A DNA stretch of 6,485 bases from the NCBI GenBank assembly GCA_025965495.1, contig JAOPWW010000516.1, positions 1 to 6,485 of the forward strand. Reading direction: 5' to 3'. The translations under genes and the position numbers were made by a program. The DNA is from Frankiales bacterium (GTDB lineage: Bacteria > Actinomycetota > Actinomycetes > Mycobacteriales > SCTD01). The first letter of the stretch is position 1. The number at the start of each line of letters is the position of its first letter. The notes beneath the pieces are model-generated. The model was not told where the DNA came from. It was given only the letters and a program-made list of their open reading frames with translations, and ran no database searches. Of the stretch, positions 1 to 4,846 are shown in pieces.

Positions 1-2
1 AG

Positions 3-599
3 ATCGCGCAGGAGCTGCTCGAGAAGTGCGGCGCCGCGAAGATCGTCATGGAGATGGAGATCGGCGTCGTCGGCGGCGAGGAGGACGGCGTCGACAACAG
101 CCACGAGAACGAGAAGCTCTACACGACGACCGAGGACGCGCTGAAGACCGCGGAGGCGCTCGGAACGACGAACGGCCGGTACCTGCTGGCCGCCACCTTC
201 GGCAACGTCCACGGCGTCTACAAGCCGGGCAACGTCAAGCTCAAGCCGACCATCCTCAAGGAGATCCAGGACGCCGTCGGCGAGAAGACCGGAGTCGACC
301 GGCCCTTCGACCTGGTCTTCCACGGCGGCAGCGGCTCGCTGCTCGAGGAGATCCGCGAGACCCTCGACTACGGCGTCGTCAAGATGAACGTCGACACCGA
401 CACGCAGTACGCCTACACGCGCCCCGTCGTCGACCACATGTTCACCAACTACGGCGGCGTGCTCAAGGTCGATGGCGAGGTCGGCAACAAGAAGCAGTAC
501 GACCCGCGGGCCTGGGGCAAGGCCGCCGAGGCCGGCATGGCCGCCCGCGTGGTCCGGGCCTGCGAGGACCTGCGCAGCACGGGCACCCGCCTGCGCTGA
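3..599 (+). CDS. fba: Class II fructose-bisphosphate aldolase, C-terminal part (5' end outside window)
   Basis: Zinc-dependent aldolase of glycolysis and gluconeogenesis, interconverting fructose 1,6-bisphosphate with dihydroxyacetone phosphate and glyceraldehyde 3-phosphate in the cytoplasm. The reading frame is open from base 3, so the 198 visible residues are the C-terminal part; the family (class IIa) is about 340-360 residues, so roughly 145 are missing upstream. Family hallmarks are present: the GGEEDGVDN acidic loop (bases 72-98); the zinc-ligand histidine in GNVHGVYKPG (codon 210-212); the second in FHGGSGS (codon 321-323), which also forms the phosphate-binding glycine segment; the NVDTDTQ substrate-binding motif (bases 387-407); and the usual YDPRAW near the C-terminus. 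It ends in TGA at 597-599. The internal ATG at 48 is not the start, because homologous sequence continues upstream of it. Identification is secure; the symbol is fba or fbaA depending on the genome. Confidence 0.97.
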   Translation: MAQELLEKCGAAKIVMEMEIGVVGGEEDGVDNSHENEKLYTTTEDALKTAEALGTTNGRYLLAATFGNVHGVYKPGNVKLKPTILKEIQDAVGEKTGVDRPFDLVFHGGSGSLLEEIRETLDYGVVKMNVDTDTQYAYTRPVVDHMFTNYGGVLKVDGEVGNKKQYDPRAWGKAAEAGMAARVVRACEDLRSTGTRLR

Positions 600-616
600 G
601 GCCGCCGTCGACGCGA

Positions 617-669
617 GCGTTGCGTCCGAACCGGCGAGGGCTGTCGGACGCACCCGTTCGGACGCAAGC
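617..669 (+). terminator. Nested inverted repeat after fba, candidate terminator
   Basis: Eighteen bases after the fba stop begins a stem region. TTGCGTCCGAA at 620-630 is the exact reverse complement of TTCGGACGCAA at 657-667 (11 bp). A further G-C pair on each side forms if one base is bulged. The loop contains a second copy of TCGGACGC (644-651) that can pair with the same 5' arm (622-629), giving a shorter 14-base loop. There is no T-tract after either 3' arm, so this is not a classical intrinsic terminator. Actinobacterial terminators often lack the tract. A DNA-binding site is the alternative reading. Confidence 0.45.
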
Positions 670-697
670 ACGGCACGCGAGCACCGGCTGTGACGGG

Positions 698-715
698 GGT
701 CCTGCAGACAGGACC
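698..715. repeat. Short perfect inverted repeat overlapping the putative rpf promoter
   Basis: GGTCCTG at 698-704 and CAGGACC at 709-715 are exact reverse complements separated by CAGA: a 7-bp stem with a four-base loop, or a dyad-symmetric protein site. The 3' half overlaps the weak -35 candidate at 705-710, which would fit an operator. It could instead be a second terminator hairpin for fba. No tail of T residues follows. Confidence 0.35.
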
Positions 716-734
716 GTGACCCGTCCGTTACTCT
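705..734 (+). promoter_or_regulatory. Candidate promoter for the rpf-like gene
   Basis: CAGACA at 705-710 (four of six matches to TTGACA) lies 18 bases before TACTCT at 729-734, which fits the actinobacterial TANNNT -10 pattern. A start near base 741 would give a leader of about 245 bases containing the whole riboswitch. Such hexamers occur by chance, so confidence is low. The position, between the fba terminator candidate and the riboswitch, is what favours it. Confidence 0.3.
716..731. promoter_or_regulatory. GTGAC-N6-GTTAC direct repeat, possible response-regulator (MtrA-like) site
   Basis: GTGAC at 716-720 and GTTAC at 727-731 are half-sites in direct orientation with start-to-start spacing of 11 bases, one helical turn. 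A third GTGAC is at 690-694. The pair overlaps the proposed -10. From memory of the family, MtrA sites in actinobacteria are direct repeats of GTNAC-type half-sites, and rpf genes are known MtrA targets. That link is inference; the repeat itself is plainly visible. Confidence 0.3.
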
Positions 735-754
735 CGCCGGACAACCCCACACCT

Positions 755-774
755 CCCGCGCCCTGTGGCGCGGG
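755..774 (+). other. Strong GC hairpin in the leader upstream of the riboswitch
   Basis: CCCGCGCC at 755-762 and GGCGCGGG at 767-774 form a perfect 8-bp stem around the loop CTGT. The following bases are TCTTCGC, only weakly T-rich. If the promoter at 705-734 is real, this hairpin lies about 15 bases into the transcript, so it may stabilise or insulate the leader. If transcription instead begins later, it would be a terminator for readthrough from fba. Confidence 0.5.
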
Positions 775-784
775 TCTTCGCGCT

Positions 785-973
785 CGCCCGCCGAGTCCCG
801 TCCCCGGGCGCGAAGAAGACCTCCCTGGGACGGGAGCGGGGGACCCACACGTCCCACCGGCCTCGCTGCTCCCCGGAGCGGCCGGCCTCGGGGTGAAGCA
901 CTGCTGCGCCGACCACGGCCAGCGTGCCGGGCGACCTCCTCGTCCGAACCCGACAGCTCACCCCGCAGGCGTC
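785..973 (+). ncRNA. ydaO/yuaA-type cyclic di-AMP riboswitch aptamer
   Basis: The conserved blocks of this riboswitch class appear in order: GCCGAGTCCC (790-799), GCGGGGGACCCA (836-847), CGGGGTGAAGC (889-899), CCGAACCCGACAGCT (944-958) and CACCCCGCAGGC (959-970). Pairings also fit. TCCCGTCCC (796-804) pairs with GGGACGGGA (827-835), 9 bp. GCGGGG (836-841) pairs with CCCCGC (961-966). GCC (790-792) closes with GGC (968-970). A variable-arm hairpin forms from CCGGCC (857-862) and GGCCGG (880-885). The class binds cyclic di-AMP and in actinobacteria often sits before cell-wall hydrolase genes, usually turning them off at high ligand. Here it directly precedes an rpf-like gene, ending one base before its Shine-Dalgarno. 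The outer limits are approximate, and the closing stem I can draw is short. Confidence 0.9.
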
Positions 974-982
974 AGGGAAGGA
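974..982 (+). promoter_or_regulatory. Shine-Dalgarno of the rpf-like gene, abutting the aptamer
   Basis: AGGGAAGGA ends five bases before the GTG start at 988 and begins directly after the last conserved aptamer base. It supports GTG 988 as the start. It can pair imperfectly with the first codons: AGGG (974-977) with CCCT (1002-1005) and GGA (980-982) with TCC (998-1000). Its AGGGA can alternatively pair with TCCCT at 822-826 inside the aptamer's hairpin loop. Either pairing could hide the ribosome site. Confidence 0.7.
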
Positions 983-987
983 CCCCC

Positions 988-1809
988 GTGTCGCTGTTCC
1001 GCCCTGCCGGCAAGCACGCCAAGCCCAGCGCCGCCGCTCCGGCCGCGATCGCCGGCGGCATGACCGCCGCCTTCCTGCTCGGCGACGGCACGGCGGCCCA
1101 CGCCTCCGCGTCCAACTCCGACTGGGACCGCCTCGCCTCCTGCGAGTCCGGCGGCAACTGGTCGATCAACAGCGGCAACGGCTACTACGGCGGCCTGCAG
1201 TTCGACGTCAGCACCTGGCGCGCCTACGGCGGCAGCGGCCGGCCCGACCAGAACAGCCGGGGCGAGCAGATCCGGGTCGCGAACAACCTCCACGACGCCC
1301 GCGGCTGGTCCCCGTGGCCGTCGTGCTCCCGCAAGCTCGGCCTGCGCGGAGGTGCGCCCCGCGAGGCCGTGCAGGAGAGCGCTCCCGCCGTGAAGCGGGC
1401 CGCCCCCGAGGTGGCTCCCCAGGCCGTCACCGACGAGGCCGCGCCGCGCCAGGTCGAGCGCGCCAGCCGCTCGCGCCGCACGCTGGTCCGGGCCGCCGTC
1501 CCGATGCTCGGCAAGTACCAGGCCAGCCCCCGCAGCCGCGTCGTCGTCGGTCTCGCGACGGTCAAGCCGCCGGTCTTCGACGGCCGCGTCATGACGGCCG
1601 CGGACCGCGACGTCTACCGCCTCGCGACCAAGATGTGGCAGCGCCGCATGGCCGCCCGCGGCTGGGACCTCGTCGTCGACGGCAAGTTCGGCCCGCAGTC
1701 GGCCTCCGTCGCGCAGCGCTTCGCCGCGCAGAAGGGCCTCAAGCCGGCTGCGGCCGGCACGGTCGACCAGTCCGTCTGGGCCTCGGCCTGGAGCCTGCCG
1801 GTCAGCTAG
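988..1809 (+). CDS. Secreted Rpf-like cell-wall hydrolase with C-terminal peptidoglycan-binding domain
   Basis: Resuscitation-promoting-factor-type enzyme, expected to cleave peptidoglycan glycan strands outside the cell during growth resumption or remodelling. The 273 residues divide as follows. Residues 1 to about 39 look like a signal peptide ending AAHA, with positive residues near the N-terminus and an Ala/Leu core. About 44-119 is the lysozyme-fold Rpf domain: W46, C52-E53-S54-G55-G56-N57-W58, GGLQF at 68-72, W77, and SPWPSC at 108-113. E53 aligns with the family's catalytic glutamate, and C52 and C113 with its conserved disulphide. About 120-205 is a low-complexity linker rich in Ala, Pro and Arg. 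About 208-268 resembles a peptidoglycan-binding type 1 domain (VDGKFGPQS at 230-238). GTG 988 is chosen for its good ribosome site and complete signal peptide. The cyclic di-AMP riboswitch upstream is typical of this class. It ends in a CTAG shared with the opposing gene. Confidence 0.93.
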   Translation: MSLFRPAGKHAKPSAAAPAAIAGGMTAAFLLGDGTAAHASASNSDWDRLASCESGGNWSINSGNGYYGGLQFDVSTWRAYGGSGRPDQNSRGEQIRVANNLHDARGWSPWPSCSRKLGLRGGAPREAVQESAPAVKRAAPEVAPQAVTDEAAPRQVERASRSRRTLVRAAVPMLGKYQASPRSRVVVGLATVKPPVFDGRVMTAADRDVYRLATKMWQRRMAARGWDLVVDGKFGPQSASVAQRFAAQKGLKPAAAGTVDQSVWASAWSLPVS

Positions 1810-2477
1810 TCCGGGGCCCGGACCGCGACGAGCAGGACGTAGCTCAGCGACCCTGCCCGGACCGCCTTCTCGCAGGCCCAGGCGGTCAGGGCCGCGCGGG
1901 GACGGGCCAGGAGCAGCCGGCGCCGGACCCGCCGCACCAGCGTGAGGGCGTCGTCGCGGCGGTCCTCGGTGCGGGTGACGTGCCAGCCGCCGCGCTCGAG
2001 CAGGTCGGTCCACTCGGGGACCGACCGGGCGGTCGTGAGCGCGTCCACGGCGGCGACGACGTCGCTGGGCGCCGCCTCCCGGTCCAGCACGACGTCGGTC
2101 AGCACCAGGACGCCGTCGGCCTTGAGCACCCGGGCGGCTTCGCGCAGGGCCCGCTCGGGGTCGTCGAACGTCGACAGCGAGCACTCGAGCAGGACGCCGT
2201 CGAACAGTCCGCTCGCCACCGGCAGCGCTACGGCGTCGCCCACCACGGCCCGCCCCCGGCAGCGCGCGACCGCCTCCGGCTCGACGTCGACGCCGAGGGC
2301 GGCCGCTCCGCGCTGCTCGAGCTCGCGCAGCGTGGCGCCGTCGCCGCACGCGACGTCGAGGACGGTGTCGCCCGCGCCGAGGCCGGCCAGGACGAGGGCG
2401 TGGCCGGTGAGGGCCAGACCTCCGGGGTGGGCCGTGACCCCGAGCAGGGCGCGGGCGGCGCGGTTCGCGTAGTGCAC
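1806..2477 (-). CDS. Class I SAM-dependent methyltransferase, substrate unknown
   Basis: A 223-residue Rossmann-fold enzyme expected to transfer a methyl group from S-adenosylmethionine. Motif I is VLDVACGDG (39-47), the ribose-binding acidic residue is D64 in GVDVEP, D81 in GDA lies near the adenine pocket, and LLECSLSTF (96-104) with ARVLKADGVLVLTD supplies motifs II-III (Methyltransf_11 type). The opening PGGLALT before motif I and the closing SYVLLVAVR recall the DVU_1556-type methyltransferases; that is from memory and unproven. The start is GTG at 2477; upstream ATGs at 2485 and 2488 are out of frame. It diverges from the ABC transporter across 17 bases and converges on rpf with overlapping stops, so it is probably transcribed alone. 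Nothing nearby reveals the substrate. A link to the transporter is possible but not shown. Confidence 0.88.
   Translation of the reverse strand: MHYANRAARALLGVTAHPGGLALTGHALVLAGLGAGDTVLDVACGDGATLRELEQRGAAALGVDVEPEAVARCRGRAVVGDAVALPVASGLFDGVLLECSLSTFDDPERALREAARVLKADGVLVLTDVVLDREAAPSDVVAAVDALTTARSVPEWTDLLERGGWHVTRTEDRRDDALTLVRRVRRRLLLARPRAALTAWACEKAVRAGSLSYVLLVAVRAPD
1809..1823. terminator. Palindromic hairpin at the rpf / methyltransferase convergent junction
   Basis: GTCCGGG at 1809-1815 and CCCGGAC at 1817-1823 are exact reverse complements around a single G. As RNA this gives a five-pair stem with a five-base loop, in either direction. It begins on the last base of the rpf stop codon and lies inside the last codons of the methyltransferase. 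A bidirectional terminator is plausible but the stem is short and has no T-tract. Confidence 0.3.
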
Positions 2478-2479
2478 GG

Positions 2480-2495
2480 CCCCATCATGGTGGGG
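2480..2495. promoter_or_regulatory. Imperfect palindrome filling the divergent methyltransferase / transporter gap
   Basis: CCCCATCATGGTGGGG is symmetric except at one base pair: CCCCA (2480-2484) mirrors TGGGG (2491-2495) and the centre CATG (2486-2489) is itself palindromic. It spans nearly all the space between the GTG at 2477 and the GTG at 2495. With so little room, either the transcripts are leaderless or the promoters lie inside the opposite gene. The palindrome could be an operator controlling both genes. Confidence 0.35.
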
Positions 2496-3163
2496 TGACT
2501 CCGGTGCTCGCCCTCGAGGCCGTCTCCGTCGTCCGCGGCGAGGCGGTCCTGCTCGACGCCGTGACCGCGCAGCTCACGGCCGGCCGTTGCACCGCCGTCG
2601 TCGGCCCGAGCGGCGCCGGCAAGAGCACCCTGCTGCGGCTGCTGGACCGCCTCGAGGAGCCGACGTCGGGGACGGTGCTGCTGCGGGGGCGGCCGCTGCG
2701 CGAGCTCGACGTCCACGACGTCCGGCGGCGGGTCGGCCTGGTGCAGCAGGCTCCGGTGCTGCTCGGCGCCACGGTCCTGGAGGACTTGAGCACCGGGACG
2801 GCGGTCGACGCGCATGAGGCGGCCTCGCTGCTCGAGCGCGCCGGGCTCCCCGGGATGGCCCTGGACCGGACGACGACGGGGCTGTCCGGTGGAGAGGCCC
2901 AGCGGTTGTGCCTCGCGCGGGCGCTCGCGGTCCGACCCGAGGTGCTGCTGCTCGACGAGCCGACCAGCGCGCTCGACGCCGTCGCGACGGCCGACGTGGA
3001 GCGGGTGGTGGCCGCCCTGGTGGCCGACGGGCTGACGGCCGTCCTGGTCACCCACGACCTCGCCCAGGCCGCCCGGCTGGCCGACGACGTCCTCGTCCTC
3101 GAGCGCGGCCGCCTGGTCGAGGCCGGTCCGGCCGCCCGCAGCGGCTACCTGGCGCGCGCGTGA
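2495..3163 (+). CDS. ABC transporter ATP-binding protein, FetA-like
   Basis: Cytoplasmic ATPase subunit that would power the UPF0014 permease encoded next. The 222 residues contain the full ABC set: Walker A GPSGAGKST (37-45), Q-loop glutamine in LVQQ (84-85), signature LSGGE (130-134), Walker B VLLLDE (150-155), D-loop SALD (158-161) and switch histidine in VTHD (H187). It is short and single-domain, as in E. coli FetA, whose system with FetB has been linked to iron export and oxidative stress resistance; the substrate here is inferred only. The start GTG 2495 gives a standard N-terminus, though its ribosome site is weak; GTG 2504 is an alternative. Its TGA (3161-3163) overlaps the GTG of the permease by four bases, indicating translational coupling. 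Confidence 0.92.
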   Translation: MTPVLALEAVSVVRGEAVLLDAVTAQLTAGRCTAVVGPSGAGKSTLLRLLDRLEEPTSGTVLLRGRPLRELDVHDVRRRVGLVQQAPVLLGATVLEDLSTGTAVDAHEAASLLERAGLPGMALDRTTTGLSGGEAQRLCLARALAVRPEVLLLDEPTSALDAVATADVERVVAALVADGLTAVLVTHDLAQAARLADDVLVLERGRLVEAGPAARSGYLARA

Positions 3164-3933
3164 GCCCGTCCGTGCCCAGCTGGCTGGGCGTCGGCACGAG
3201 CGTGCTCCTGGTCGGGCTGTGCCTGGCTGTCGTCGTGCGGGAGCAGCTGGGGCTCGCGCGCGACGTCGTCGTCGCGGCGGTCCGGGCGGCGGTGCAGCTG
3301 GTCGCCGTCGGGGCGGTGCTCGGGGTGCTGTTCGCGCGGGCGGGCGCGCCGGGGTCGGTGCTGTGGGTCGGCGGGATGGTGCTGGTCGCCGGCCGGGTCG
3401 CGGGTGGGCGGGCCGCGGGCCTGCCGCACGCCCAGCGGACGGCGACGGTGGCGGTCGCCGTCGGCGTGGTCGTGACCCTGGGGCTGCTGGTGGTCGCGCG
3501 GGTCGTCGACGTCGAGCCGCGCGTGGTCGTGCCCATCGGCGGGATGGTCGTGTCGGCCGCCCTGCGCGGGACGACCGTCGTGCTGCGGCGCCTGCGCGAG
3601 GAGGCCGTGAGCGCGCGCCCGCAGGTGGAGGCGCGGCTCGCGCTCGGGCTGACCGCGAGCGAGGCGTTCGCGCCGCACCGCCGGCTCGCCCTGCGCACAG
3701 CCCTGGTCACCGACATCGACGCCGTCCGCACGGTCGGGCTGATCAGCCTGCCCGGGGCGATGACCGGGCTGCTGCTGGCCGGGGTGCCGCCGCTGACGGC
3801 GATCCGCTTCCAGGTCGTCGTCATGTTCATGCTCCTGGGGGCCGTCTCGGTCGCCGCCGTCGTCGCGGCCCGCCTGGCCGAGGCCGACCTGTTCGACGAG
3901 CACGCGGCCCTGCGCCGGCTCGAGCCCGTCTGA
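3160..3933 (+). CDS. UPF0014 family ABC transporter permease, FetB-like
   Basis: Integral membrane partner of the preceding ATPase. The 257 residues match the usual length of about 260 and are mostly hydrophobic, with several membrane segments (for example about 9-26, 36-58, 66-82, 95-113, 121-135, 191-208 and 217-237). Conserved family sequence is visible: AAVRAAVQL (39-47), VPIGGMVV (124-131), ARLALGLTASEAF (158-170) and the long SLPGAMTG...PLTAIRFQ...VMFMLLG block (196-227), which is the hallmark of UPF0014. The family normally has GN after GGM-I-I; here it is SA. The start is GTG 3160, inside the upstream stop; GTG 3172 is a possible alternative. The E. coli relative FetB is linked to iron efflux, but the substrate is not shown by this sequence. 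DUF3151 follows 14 bases later and may be cotranscribed. Confidence 0.9.
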   Translation: MSPSVPSWLGVGTSVLLVGLCLAVVVREQLGLARDVVVAAVRAAVQLVAVGAVLGVLFARAGAPGSVLWVGGMVLVAGRVAGGRAAGLPHAQRTATVAVAVGVVVTLGLLVVARVVDVEPRVVVPIGGMVVSAALRGTTVVLRRLREEAVSARPQVEARLALGLTASEAFAPHRRLALRTALVTDIDAVRTVGLISLPGAMTGLLLAGVPPLTAIRFQVVVMFMLLGAVSVAAVVAARLAEADLFDEHAALRRLEPV

Positions 3934-3947
3934 GGGAGACTGGGTCC

Positions 3948-4361
3948 ATGAGCCTCGCTGGCAAGGACCTCCTCGGCGGACCGCCGCCCACCCTGCTTCC
4001 CGACGAGCCGGGTGCGGCCCTGGTCGCCGCCGGCACGGACCCCGCCGTCGTCGCCGCGCAGCACCCGACCTCCAGCGCCGCCTGGGCCGCTCTCGCGGAC
4101 GCCGCGTTCGCGCGTGACGCCGTCGTGGAGTCCTACGCCTACGCCCGCACGGGCTACCACCGCGGCCTGGACAGCCTGCGCCGGGCCGGCTGGAAGGGCT
4201 ACGGCCCGGTGCCGTGGGCCCACGAGGCCAACCGCGGCTTCCTGCGCGCCCTGAACGCGCTGGGCCGCGCGGCCGCGGCCATCGGGGAGACCGAGGAGGC
4301 CGACCGGATCGGGCAGTTCCTCGACGACAGCGACCCGACCGCCAAGGCGGCGCTCAGCTAG
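3948..4361 (+). CDS. DUF3151 family protein
   Basis: A conserved actinobacterial protein of unknown function, 137 residues and cytoplasmic (no signal peptide or membrane segment). The opening LLGGPPPTLLPDEPGAAL, the central SYAYARTGYHRGLDSLRRAG (61-80) and WKGYGPVPWAHEANRGFLRA (81-100), and the closing IGETEEADRIGQFLDDSDP are diagnostic of DUF3151 (M. tuberculosis Rv0360c). The predicted fold is mainly helical, somewhat like a tetratricopeptide unit; that is inference. ATG 3948 has GGGAGA (3934-3939) eight bases upstream. It starts 14 bases after the permease stop. DUF3151 lies between fba and purA in other actinobacteria too, so the local link is ancient, while its neighbours vary. Its TAG shares a CTAG with the opposing gene. 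Confidence 0.93.
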   Translation: MSLAGKDLLGGPPPTLLPDEPGAALVAAGTDPAVVAAQHPTSSAAWAALADAAFARDAVVESYAYARTGYHRGLDSLRRAGWKGYGPVPWAHEANRGFLRALNALGRAAAAIGETEEADRIGQFLDDSDPTAKAALS

Positions 4362-4837
4362 TCGCGGACCGGCGGGTCCTGCTCCACGACGATCGAGGGG
4401 CGCGCCGGCGGCTGCGGCCGGCGGCGCCCGAGCAGGCCCGCGCCGGGCAGGCCGCCGAAGGCGTCCATGAGGCCCATCAGGCGGTCGACCTTGTCGTGGG
4501 TGTCGGCGAGCGTCCGGATCACCGGCAGGACGTCGGACTGGATCGTGCGCAGGGTCTGCGGCAGGTCGCTCACGACCTCGTCGTCCAGGACCACCGCGAG
4601 CTTGCGCAGCCCGGGGGCGAGCTCGCGCAGCGGCTCCTCGAGCTCGGCGACGATCCCGTCCATCCGCGCCGTCAGCCGCTGCACCGCGGCGATCGTGTCG
4701 CGGGCCTGCTGGACCGTCTCGCCGAGCCCGCGGACCGCCCGGTCGATCTTCCCCACGACGTCGGGCAGCTGCGCGAGCGCCTCCGTCTGCGCCTGCAGCA
4801 GGGCGAACGCGGTGTCCATGCCGGGGATCCGAGCCAC
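4358..4837 (-). CDS. Hypothetical helical (coiled-coil) protein
   Basis: I do not recognise this 159-residue protein. It has no signal peptide, membrane segment or catalytic motif. About residues 10-125 look like continuous amphipathic helix with spaced hydrophobics and few helix breakers (VGKIDRAVRGLGETVQQARD, RLTARMDGIVAELEEPLREL, DTHDKVDRLMGLMDAF). The tail (about 136-159) is Arg/Pro-rich and probably disordered. It could be a scaffold or a partner for a membrane or polymer surface. The start is GTG 4837, nine bases past the stop of the lipid kinase gene, so the two probably form an operon. ATG at 4819 (codon 7) is an alternative start. Reality is supported by tight packing, operon spacing and coherent composition. 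It ends in a CTAG shared with DUF3151. Confidence 0.75.
   Translation of the reverse strand: MARIPGMDTAFALLQAQTEALAQLPDVVGKIDRAVRGLGETVQQARDTIAAVQRLTARMDGIVAELEEPLRELAPGLRKLAVVLDDEVVSDLPQTLRTIQSDVLPVIRTLADTHDKVDRLMGLMDAFGGLPGAGLLGRRRPQPPARPSIVVEQDPPVRD
4366..4379. terminator. Short hairpin at the DUF3151 / coiled-coil gene convergent junction
   Basis: GGACC (4366-4370) and GGTCC (4375-4379) are perfect reverse complements around GGCG, five bases after the shared CTAG stop (4358-4361). It lies inside the last codons of the minus-strand gene. It resembles the hairpin at 1809-1823 in placement. The stem is too short to be confident of termination. Confidence 0.25.
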
Positions 4838-4846
4838 GTCCCGAGC

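Noticed and set aside
728..961. Minus-strand 77-codon frame in the fba-rpf gap
   Set aside because: It lies antisense to the riboswitch, and the conservation seen there is explained by RNA structure.
1030..1059. GCCGCCG / CGGCGGC inverted repeat early in rpf, considered as a riboswitch terminator
   Set aside because: It has a 16-base loop, no T-tract, and lies in codons for an Ala/Gly-rich signal peptide, so the repeat is explained by codon use.
26..1063. Plus-strand open frame of 345 codons
   Set aside because: It overlaps fba out of frame and then the whole structured leader and riboswitch; its composition is typical of a shadow.
924..2498. Plus-strand open frame of 524 codons
   Set aside because: It covers the riboswitch, the rpf gene in another frame and the antisense of the methyltransferase; the Arg/Pro-rich product has no recognisable motif.
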